Below are positions 12,701 through 24,700 of a stretch of DNA of 64,000 nt, piece after piece. Position numbers and translations under genes: made by a program. This DNA comes from Maniola hyperantus (Eukaryota; Arthropoda; Insecta; Lepidoptera; Nymphalidae). The notes under the pieces were generated by a model that worked only from the letters and a program-made list of their open reading frames with translations, ran no database searches and was not told the origin of the DNA. Numbering within the stretch: position 1 is the stretch's first letter; the number at the start of each line of letters is the position of its first letter. The stretch lies in contig NC_048542.1 in NCBI RefSeq assembly GCF_902806685.2, forward strand, positions 62,001 to 126,000, given 5' to 3'.

Positions 12701-15700
12701 ATCTACGCGTGACGGGTGACCCCCGCTAAGCAACTGTGTCGGCCACTGGGCCCCCGTCGTGTGCAGCTCCGATAACCCCGCACAGAGGACGACTCGTACC
12801 TAATTAGCAGGACCTTATCTACGCGTGACGGGTGACCCCCGCTAAGCAACTGTGTCGGCCACTGGGCCCCCGTCGTGTGCAGCTCCGATAACCCCGCACA
12901 GAGGACGACTCGTACCTAATTAGCAGGACCTTATCTACGCGTGACGGGTGACCCCCGCTAAGCAACTGTGTCGGCCACTGGGCCCCCGTCGTGTGCAGCT
13001 CCGATAACCCCGCACAGAGGACGACTCGTACCTAATTAGCAGGACCTTATCTACGCGTGACGGGTGACCCCCGCTAAGCAACTGTGTCGGCCACTGGGCC
13101 CCCGTCGTGTGCAGCTCCGATAACCCCGCACAGAGGACGACTCGTACCTAATTAGCAGGACCTTATCTACATTCTAGAAAGAGAAACAGGATGTCTGACT
13201 AGATTACCTACCTATATAATATAAAAGTTTACAGAGTTCTTTGTAAATCTACTACTGCTTTGGAATGCGTCTCTAGTTTCTACCGAGAAAAACCAGCAAG
13301 AAACTCTGCGGTTGCTCTTTTCAAAAAGTCAAATATAGTCTGTACAAAATACACCTCATGCGCCCTATGGTGGCCCTATGGGTCAACTGTCATGTCTAAA
13401 GTACGGCTTTCTTTGGGCTCACCTTTAAAATACGGATTATAATCATACTTTTTACATGAAATTTTACACAAAAATGTAAAATATGGTCTACTCTGTCCAG
13501 AAGCACACTTGGGTACAGTCCGCCTGACCTCCAGCGATACGTTCGACTTGGTTTGTGGCACTCGCAATCCTACAAATATCCGATGCGCCGTGGTGCGCAC
13601 TGCGCACTGCGCACTGCGCACTGCGCACTGCGCAGGCAGCGGCGCCGCGTACGGTAACACTTATTGTAGAAGTCGCATCGGCAAAATTGGTTTGCGCAGA
13701 AGAGTGCAACCTTAGGGCCGATTCACACCGGAACGGCAGCGGCGCGGCGAGCACTTTCAGTGTGAAAGAATTTTAAACTTTATCTACATAACTAGCTTCT
13801 GCCCGCGGCTTCGCCCGCGTGGCCTACAGGAAACAAATGGCATTTTTTTTCAGAAACAAACATTATAGCATCAGGACGCGCACTCTGAACAGCACCGAAT
13901 AACACATATAACCTTCCAACCCCCATTTCATCCCTTTAGGGGGGGATTTTCTCATAGTCGTTTCTTAGATGACACCTAACCTCAAGAAAAAACCTACTTT
14001 CCAAATTTCAAGTTGATTATAATATCAATAATTAAAACTATCCCATACAAACTTCCATCCCCTATTTTACCACCCTTATGGGCAAATTTTCCAAAAATCC
14101 TGAAACACGTATTTCTTTTCATTTGTGACCGAAAACCCAAATACCAATTTTCATGCAAATAACTTGAAAAATGACCGACTTTCATACAAACTTCCATCCC
14201 CCATTTAACCCACTTAGGGGTGGAATTTCGAAAAATCCTTTCTTAGTGGATACCTACTCTATTTTAGCGTTTATTTAGAATGGATACCTACTCTTTACAA
14301 ATAATAGATCCTCCAAATTTCATGTCTTTAGGACCAGCGGTATAGGCTGTGCGTTGATATCTATGTCAGTCAGTCAGTCAGTCAGTCAGGTCTTTGAATT
14401 CTATATAATATGTATAGATTAGAAGACCACTATCGCTTGAAAAGCTCGACCTTTTCAAGCGATACTGTAGCGATACTCTTTTAGTTATGTAGATAAAGTT
14501 TAAAATTATTTTTACTGCCCGCGGTAGAATCTGCCGGCTTCGCCGCGTCGCTGCCGGCCGCTTCCGGCCGCTGCCGTTCTGGTGTGAATCGGCCCTTACG
14601 CCTTCTAAAATAGAGGTGTCAAATACAGGTTCATGTGTGTATCACAATATTATCACGTGTTACAGACAAATATTTAATAATTATTAACGTAACATTATTT
14701 TGTTACAAAAAAAAATTACTTGAACCGTGAGGCGCAAGCAGAAAAATGGGTGCAAGCGATTTTCGACCTTATTGACATACGTCAGAAAACAGCATTTTAG
14801 CAATCTATGAATTATACTGAGCAAGAATATGACAAAAAACAACTTTCTCATAACCGTCAATAAGGTCGAGAACTAGGGTATAGCTTGTATTTAACTCGAT
14901 TGATTTAAATTTTAAATTTTACTCTTAATAGGTACCCAATCCATACCTTCGCGACAGGTCGAAATGGCAATCGGGGAGGGAATGCCCCGCACACCCGCAC
15001 GGCCCCTGTGCTAACCCAGTGCGGGCGAGCGAGGGTGACGTGCGGGTGTGCGGGGTGTCACCCCCGCCTCATACCCCGATTGCCATCTCAACCTGTCGCG
15101 GACTACAGTACCTAGTACCTACTTATGTATGTAAAAATAAAAACAAGTAGAACGATAAAGCAATGTCAAGTAGATACCTACAATACAATAGGTAGGTAAG
15201 TTTACCTAGTTACCTATAAAAAAATCTTTTTAGTAGGTAACTACTATATTTATTATCATACGAATTATAAAATGATGATGATGATTTCTAAAAAGAACAA
15301 TACCACTTCACGTACCTAACCTATTACCTATAATACCTACACTTTGAAAAACATTTTCTCATACGATTTATAAAATGACGCAAGTATTTCCAAAAAGAAC
15401 AAATCTACTATAATAGGTATTATTAACGCGCGACACAAATCTATCACAACACAAAAATGTACCTAATCCACATTATTTTGCCTAATCTACATTACAATTA
15501 TTCGCATTAAATATTTATCGACACTCAAGTTCACAAATAAATAAAACTGCATTCAAAATTTATTACGAAACAAACAAAATGATAAAAATACTAGCCGCAT
15601 ACTCGTATCATCACAGTCAACATGTAACAGGCCAATACAAAAATTCGATGTAATAATTATTCACCGTCGAGTCGCGACGATATTTGTATTCAGCTCATAA

Positions 15701-18700
15701 TATTTATTCTAATATCGTCGCTCGGTCACGCCGCGCGCGGCGTATCAAAGATCGAACGCCTGAGTTATTTTTTAGGAAGGATTTTCTCAAATTTTCACTA
15801 CTTATTATATTATATTGTATTCAATTTTGTTTTAATCCAAAAACGAATATCTTGAATACAATTTTATAATTTATTATAAATAAATTAAATATTTAATAAA
15901 TTTATTAGGTACATTATTTTTTGACACCTCTATTCTAAAACCGATATTCTAAAGGCCGGTGTACATTAGTTTCGGCCGCGTATAAGTGGTAGTAGTGTTC
16001 GCTGCAGCACGCGCTTGCCCGCAGGCGCGGCCGAGGTGCCGGGCGAGGCGGCCGCGGCGGGCGCGCTGGCGTGCGGCGGCGCGCAGTTCGCGTGCGCGGA
16101 CGGCTCGCGCTGCGTGCCGGCCGCCTGGCGCTGCGACGCGCGCGCGCACTGCGCCGACGCGTCCGACGAGCTGGACTGCGGTAGCTCCACCCGTGACTTA
16201 TCCCGAACCTTACCAAACGTTCTTCTCGCTACACAACCACATTGCTTGTGATACGCGGCTTTATAATCTCATCATCAGTCGATTTGAAGTGTAAATAGGT
16301 ATATGACGTCACCGTGCTGATTGCTCAGCAACACCTCTCATAGCGGAAAACGATAACTACGGAGCATAGAATTAAAATCTAAACCTATTTGTCTATATTA
16401 TTTAATGAGATTACACTGAGATTTTTTTACCAATTTAATATATTATAAACCCTCCAGTGCGACCTCCGTGGTGTGATGAAGCGGTCTCAGGTGGAAGCGG
16501 ACTCACTTGGCAGTTTTATTAGTTTCCTCTGTTTTATTAGTTTTCATTTACGAGGAAGCTCGCAATATTTAAATGCTCGGCGATTTGTAAGGAAGTGATG
16601 ATTCAGCAATCCTTCACCCCCCGTGGCCACCAACCTCTCGGCTATATCGTTATTGTATGTGCCGAATCGCGGGAGAGCCCCCCCAGTACTCGCTCGTTTA
16701 CGTCGGGATCTTCCCAAACACCTACTGGGCCGCCAGCACGGCGGCGCTCCGCCTCGTGCCATCGGTGCACGAACTCCCGAGCTTCTCGAAACGTCCCCGT
16801 GCAGTGCACACTCCCGCGACCCACATGCCTGTTCGTTGCGCAGTGTGGAATGCGACGTGCGGCGCGGGGCAGTTCCGCTGCGCGCGCAGCGGCCTGTGCA
16901 TCGCGGCCAGCTGGCGCTGCGACGGCGACGCCGACTGCGGCCCGCACGACGCCTCCGACGAGGACCCCTACATGTGCGAGAAGGACTTCAAGTGCTGGGG
17001 CGCCTGGGCGCGCTGCGCCACGCCCGAGGACGGCCAGTTCGCCTGCGTGCCCGTCTACCAGTTCTGCGACGGCCGCCGCCACTGCTTCGACGGCAGCGAC
17101 GAGTGGGACATCTGCGACAACTGTGAGCCCGAGCCCTCCGCGCGCCCGACCACTGCTGGTCTCGCGCGTGGAGGCGTGCGTGTGACGCGCGGGGGGAGGG
17201 AGGGGGACGCGGTCTGAGCGCGCTGTCGTGTTGCAGTCACGGAGGCGGCGTGCGCGGCGCACGGCTGCGACGCGTGCCGGCCCACGCACGAGGGCGTGGC
17301 GTGCTACTGCCGGCCCGGCTACGAGCCGCGCGACGGACGGTGCGTCGGTGAGTGCTTCGCGACGGCGCGGCGCCGCTCGCCCGCCCGCCGCCGCCGCACT
17401 CACGCGCTCTCTGTTGCAGACAGCGACGAGTGCTCGTGGGAGGGTGCGTGCGCGCAGCGCTGCAGCAACTCGCCCGGCTCGTTCGCGTGCGCGTGCGTCG
17501 CCGGCTACGCGCTGCGCGACGACCGACGCACCTGCCGCCCCATCAACGGTACGTGCCCCGCCCCGCGCCCCGCCGCCCCCGCGCCGCCCCGTCTGACGCT
17601 CGTGTCTGTGCAGAGCCGCCGGACGCGCCGCTGACGCTGCTGGTGGTGACGCAGAGCGGCGTGTCGCGCGAGTGGCTGGCGCCGCACGCCGCGCCCGCCG
17701 GCAACCACTCGCTGGCCGCGCTCAACGTGCGCGCGATCGACTTCCACTACGGCAACGGCTCGGTGTGCTACGTGCACCACAACGTGAGCCGCGCGGCGCT
17801 GCTGTGCGCGCAGGCGGACGACTTCGCCAACCGCACCGAGCTGCCCGCGCCCGCGCTGTTCGCCGACCTCAGCTGTACGTACCAGCCCGCCCGCGCCCCG
17901 CGCCCCGCGCCCCGCACTCACTCCCCCCTCTGTCCGCAGCGGTGTCGCACCTGGCCGTGGACTGGGTGGCCGGCAACTGGTACTTCGCGGACGAGGCGCG
18001 CGAGGTGGTGTACGTGTGCCACGCCGCGCTGCGCCACTGCCGCGTGCTGCTGGAGGGCGCGCTCAGCAAGCCGCGCGGCCTGGCGCTGGACCCGGCCGCC
18101 GGCCTGCTGTTCTGGAGCGTGTGGGGCGCCGCGCCGCCCGCCGTGCGCGCCGCCACGCTGGCGGGCGGCGCCGCGCGCGCGCTGGCCGACAGCAAGCTGG
18201 TGTACCCGGGCGCGCTGGCCGTGGAGCCGGCGGCGCGCCTGCTGTACTGGGCCGACGCGTACCTGGAGTGCGTGGAGCGCGCCGACTACGCGGGCCGGCG
18301 CCGCCTCACCGTGCGGCGCGGCTACTGGTCGCCGCGCCTGCACGCGCTGGCGCCGCTCGACACGTCGCTGTACCTGCCGCTGTGGAGCGAGCGCGCCGTG
18401 GCCGTGGTGTCGCGCTTCGCGCGCGAGCGGCGCCGCACGCTGCTGCCTCTGCGCGCGCGCCCCACGCACGCGCTGGCCTACCACCGCCAGCGCCAGCCGC
18501 GCGTGGCGCACCCGTGCGCGACGCGCAATGGCGGCTGCGCGCACATCTGCATCACCGCGTACCGCGCCGGCGCGCCGCACGCGCACTGCCTGTGCCGCCA
18601 CGGCTTCCGCCTGGCCGGCCACGGCGACTGCGAGCGTGAGTACCGCCCGGGTGTGCAGGGGGGGCAGGGGGGCAGGGGGGGCAGTCAGACAGGCAGACAA

Positions 18701-21700
18701 CAATCGTGTGTGTGTGTCGCAGTGGCGTCGGCGCAGAGCTACGTGGTGGTGTCGCGCGGCTCGCCGCCCATGGTGGCGGGCGTGGCGCTGCCGGGCGGCG
18801 AGGAGGCCTTCGCGCCCGCCACGCGCGCCGCGCGCCCCACCGCCGCCGACGTGGACGCGCACACCGGCACGCTGTACTACTGCGACGTGCACAGGTGCGT
18901 GTCGCGCCCGCCGCGTGCGCCTCCCGTTGACTGTCGCTCACTCGCTTCGCTCCGCCGCAGGTACGAGATCGTGCGGCAGCGGCTGGACGGCGGCGGCCGC
19001 GAGGTGTTCGCGGCGGACGACGTCGACAACTGCGAGGGGCTCGCCATCGACTGGATGGGTGAGACGACCGCCCAGCGCTCACCTTGTTTTAACGGCTTAA
19101 AACATTGATATAAACTATTTATTAGTATGAATTAAAAATGCAATGAAAACGCGTCTCATGATTTTATCCATTACAAGATGTACGACCTACCGTGACAACC
19201 CACCACCTCCCATGGCCCCACCAACCTCGCGGTATATGGGCCGAAACGCAGGAGGGCGCCCGTTCGGTGCTTGCGACCTACCGCGACAGTCCGGCGTGGC
19301 TGGCCGTCCGTGTAACGAGCGTGTTGGTGTCCGCAGGACGCAACCTGTACTGGACGGACGACGCGCTGGGCACGCTGAGCGTGGCGCGCCTGGACGCCTC
19401 GCCGCGCCGCGCGCTGCTGCGCGAGCGCTTCCATCCGCGCTCCATCGCGCTCGACCCCGCCAACGGGTAACACACATAACACACACAACGTCCATCCTAC
19501 AACGTGTACTGGACGGACGACGCGCTGGGCGCGCTGAGCGTGGCGCGCCTGGACGCCTCGCCGCGCCGCGCGCGTCAGGCGTCAAATTACGGAAGAGCGG
19601 ATTAGAGCGCACTGCAGCTCAAAATTAGATTAATTATTTCCCGTTTTTGTCAGCTCATTTTACTTATTTCTTGTATAAGATTCCATAGATTATCGCCAGA
19701 TATTATGTAAATTTTTTGCAAACATAATATTTGAGCTGCCATTAGCAGTCGCCAAGTTGTATGTTTTCGCGCGATGTCGCGTGTGAATGCAGAGCTGACA
19801 GCGTGCAAGTATACAGGGTGATGTACTGGTCGGTGTGGGCGGGCGCGGCGGCGGCGCGCGGCGCGCTGCAGGCGGCGCGCATGGACGCGTCGCGGCGCCG
19901 CACGCTGCTGGACGCCGAGCTGCACTGGCCCAACGGCCTGGCGCTGGACCGCCGCCACTCCTACCTGTACTGGTGCGACACCTACCTCAACAAGATCGAG
20001 CGCGTGCGCGTCACGCCGCTCGGCGAGCTGGCGCCGGGCGCGGCGCGCGAGCTGCTCGCGCAGCAGGCGCCCGGCTTCCCGCTCTCCAAGCCCTACGGCC
20101 TGGCGCTCTACGAGGGTACGTACGTCCGACTGACGTGACTAACGCGAGAAACATCAGTAAATGTTGTGAGTGTCCCGTGTCGTGCGCAGACTGGGTGCTG
20201 TGGAGCGAGCACGGCTCGGGCGCGCTGCGGCGCCTGCGCGGCAACGGCTCGCTCGACACGCTGCACAGCTTCCCGCCGCCGCTCTACGACATCCGCCTGG
20301 TGGACCTCGCCGCGCGGACCGGCGAGAACGCGTGCTCGCACGACAACGGCGGCTGCGCGGAGCTGTGCCTGGCCACGGGCCCCGGCGCGCGGCGCTGCGC
20401 GTGCGGCGCGGGCCGGCGCCCGGCGGCCGACGCGCGCGCCTGCGAGCCCGGCGACGCGGCGCCCGCGTGCGGCGCCGGCTACTTCCACTGTGGACGCGGG
20501 TGAGTGCGACAGAGATCTCATCGCTAACAGCTGACTACCGACTGCGTGAAGCGAGCCGCTACACGGCGCCGTGTGTTGTCGGCAGGAACTGCATCGACGC
20601 GGCGCTGGTGTGCGACGGCGACGCGGACTGCCCCGACGCGAGCGACGAGGACGCCTCGCCGCGCGGCGTCTGCGGTAACTATGACGATAACAGAAGTCAC
20701 CCCCGACAGTAGGTAGCGATCTTCACCTGTAGAGGAGGAGGAACCGGAGAAATATACTACGTCACATGGATCGAAAAAAGCTATGGAGGGAAAAACTTTT
20801 TTTTATATATATATTATTTGCATGCCATTTCAAAGTGGTACTTAACATGTACAAGAAAGTGGAGAATACAAGTTGAGTGTTGAGAGTTGTCTGTTGGCAG
20901 CGAACGTGACGTGCGACGCGGCGCAGTACCTGCAGTGCGACGCCAACCGCTGCATCCCCAACGCCTGGATCTGCGACGGACTCGCAGGTCAGTGCGGCTC
21001 GACGATCGCACGAACGTGCGGGCCAGTTCACGAGACGCTCATCTTACTGCCGCAGACTGCTCGGACGGCGCGGACGAGACGGCGGCGGCGTGCCAGCGCA
21101 CGGCGTGCGGCGCGGCGCAGTTCCAGTGCGCGCGCTCGCGCCGCTGCCTGCCCGCCGCCTGGCGCTGCGACGGCGCGCCCGACTGCGGGCCCGCCGACCG
21201 CTCCGACGAGGCCGGCTGCGGCGAGAGCGCGCCGTGCGACAGCGGCGCCTTCCAGTGCGACAACGGCGCGTGCGTGCCGTGGGAGTACTACTGCGACGCG
21301 CACGCAGACTGCACCGACGCCAGCGACGAGCGCGCGTGCCACAGGTACCGCCTGTCCGCCGCCGCGCGGGCGACGCGCGCTGCCACCGTAGTGATGCTGA
21401 TGTGGTGTTGTTTCAGAGCGCAGCACACCAACTCCGACCAGCATGCGGCATGCGAGGAGCACGAGTTCCAGTGCACTAACGGAGAATGTATTCGAAAGGT
21501 ATTCTAAACTCATATTCCCTTTTATAGCAATAAATGAATAGGAATCAGCTGCAAATATCACGATCATGATGTAAACTTCTTCTCTTGTCCCTATTTCTTT
21601 CTGGTTTCTTGCTGGTTCTTCTCGGCAGGAAAGACATTCCGAACCAGTAGTAGATGCATCCGGCTATTCGTAAGCACTTGTAAAAGTTTTTACGAATAAA

Positions 21701-24700
21701 AAAGATTTTTATTTTCATTTTTCATTTTCATTTTCATTTTCCTTTGTCGTTGTTCTCCCTCTATCTAGTTTCTCAACGCAAGCTGTGGCAATCACTAAGT
21801 GAGTCTTCATTTATATATTGTATTTCTTTCTTTTTGTGTAGTTTAAGGTTTTTTGTAACCTGTCGATTGTCCTTTTAAATAATAATAAAAAAAACCTTGA
21901 TTTGTATTTAATTTAAAAATGGATGTATTCGAGCTCTGAAACGAATCTTGCAGGAGTTCCGCTGCGACTCGAGCGTGGACTGCCTCGACAGCTCGGACGA
22001 GGCCGGCTGCGGGGCGGCCGCCGCCACCGCGCCGCCCGCCCCCAGCGCCGCGCCGCCGCCCGGCACCAGCAGCGGCGACGACTGCCCTGCGCCCGCGCTG
22101 CGCTGCGACAACAGCTCGCGCTGCGTGCCGCTGCAGCAGCTGTGCGACGACATGCGGGACTGCGCCGACGGCGCCGACGAGGCCGACCGATGCGGTGCGT
22201 GCCACCGCCCGAGCGACATGAGCTTACATTCTACATTATAATGTAACAAACTTTATTTGAAACTAGCTGATGCCCGCGGCCTTGCCCGTGGGAACTTTTG
22301 ATGTTCCAGGACAAAAAGTAGCCTGTCCGTAGGAGCCCGTCCCCGGGATGCCGGTATCTCAGTACCAAATGGCGTGTTGATGTGTGCGTGTGTGTGTGTG
22401 GCAGGCGAGCCCATGTGCTCGGTGGCGCCGTGCTCGCACAGCTGCCACGCCACGCCGCGCGGGCCCGCCTGCGCCTGCCCCGCGCCGCTGCGCCTGCGGC
22501 CCGACGGCGTCACGTGCGCGCCCGCCGACGCCGCGCAGCCCGCGCACGCCTGCGCGCAGTGGGGCATCTGCAGCCAGGTATGCTCGCGGCGCCTCACCAC
22601 TGTGCGACAGTCGTGAAGAGTTCCGTGCGACTGACCAGCGCCAGCGCCGTGGTTGCAGACGTGCCAGCCGCACAAGACGCGCCACAAGTGCACGTGCCTC
22701 GCGGGCTACCGGCTGGCGGACGACGGGTTCACGTGCAAGAGCACGAGCGGCGCGCGCGCGCTGCTGGTGTTCAGCACGCGGCACGAGGTGCGCGGCGTGC
22801 AGCTGCCGGCGCTGCGCTCGCGCGGCCTGCTGGCGGCGCTGCAGGGCGCCGTGGCGCTGGCGTGGGCGCGCGAGGGCGCCGCGCTGCGCCTGTACTGGAC
22901 GGACGTGGTGGCCGGCGCCATCTACGGAGGCACGCTGCGCGACGACGCCGTGGCGGACGCGGCGCCGGTGGTGCGCGGGCTGGCGGCGGCCGAGGGGCTG
23001 GCGGCGGACTGGCTGGGCGGCAACCTGTACTGGGTGGACAGCAGCCTGCGCCAGATCGAGGTGGCGCGGCTGGACGGCCGCTACCGCCGCACGCTGCTGG
23101 CCGGCGACATGGACAGCCCGCGCGCGCTCGCGCTCGACCCCAACGTCGGTGAGTGGTGACCCTTTCCTCTCCAACTAAGCGTCAGGCTTGTGCTAGGAGT
23201 AGGTACGACAATAGTGCAACGGGCGGGGTTTGAACCATCAACCTTTCGGTTTTCAGTCCACTCCTTTACCCGCTTTGAGCTATTGAGGCTGAAAAAAAAT
23301 TAAATAAGTTCAGGAAAAAATAATAAGTTAACTAAATAGTTAACTTATTATTTTTTCCTGAACTTATTTAATTTTTTTTTGTGATGTAACTGATTTCATG
23401 ATTTTAGGTTTACGGGAAGTACCCTACAGGTTTTGATTCCCTTTTATTGACAGACACGACAGACAAACAGACAGACAGACAGATTAGACGAGAAAGTGAT
23501 GCTATAAGGGTTTCTTTTTTCCTTTTGAGGTATGGAAACCTAAAAATCGTCCCATCTGGAAGCTTCCGTGGCGAGCGCTGCGTAAAATTGTATGTGTGTG
23601 ACGTAGCATCAGGAAGATCCACATTGCAATGACTAAACTGCTATCTCTGATGATTAACCAGTCAGGATTACAACAGATTAGATTAACCGGGCCTTCGTGG
23701 GCGCACTAACATGATATTCTCACACTACGAGAGACAACACAGACTACCCTCAACACCAACTATAGCAATTAGCTTTAGGATTTTATAGTCTCACAACGAC
23801 GACGGTGGGGACGATGACGCGATGTTCAATGAGCAATCTGTTTACATCTAAACGACGCGACGGCGTTAGTGCAAAAGAGTTTGTCTCGAGCTACCCGTGC
23901 GAAGCCAGAGTCGCTAGTTAGTTACAAATGTATGATGAGGTAGGATCAAATCATCAAATCAAATCAAATATTGTTTATTGCACATGTGGGTATGTATGTA
24001 TATACAGATGTTACAGTTTCACCACAAATAGCCATATTATGGCATGCAAAAAAATAAAAACTAAAACCAACTTACTGACTTAAATTACAATTGAATTAAC
24101 TATTATTACTTATCTTTATACAGTTAATAATTATATTTTATACATACCTACTAGATTTAACAATATAATACAATACAATTTAAAGACTGCTAATAAAAAA
24201 TGCTACAACTTATTATAAATTTGTGTCTGTTAAATACTCTTTAATAGTATCTTTAATATGGCACTTCAGTTGTACAATAAACTACCAGCATCATTGGCAG
24301 ACCGAAATCTATTAAGGTGACGCAGGACGCTTGAACGAAATTGGCAGCGCACGTGGGTAACATGTTTGCTTTTCACTTGACATTGTATGAGAAAGTTGAG
24401 AGGCTTGATGATTTTCACCGAAATCAAGCGCGCGAAAAGGGCTTAGGAAAAGTATTTTTAAGACAAAACTGCTGAATTTATGTTTGCAAAGTAAAGTTAT
24501 TTTAACTAATGAATAAATAAACTACGTCTAATGATAAATTGTTTTAGAATTTTTATATCCCTAATCTGATTTATTTACGCCCAAAGTTGTCATTAATTTA
24601 GTGTTAAAATAGGAATCTTTTGAGCCTCGTAACTTTTAAATCAATATTTTTTTCAATGTTTTATATATCAATAAACCTAGATAATGACGAGATAAATCAA

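Noticed and set aside
16642..17403. Long minus-strand open frames opposite GC-rich exons (here and at 17918-18892, 40225-41475, 45416-47110)
   Set aside because: They mirror the LRP1 exons, have Arg/Ala-rich low-complexity products, and vanish outside the GC-rich coding sequence.
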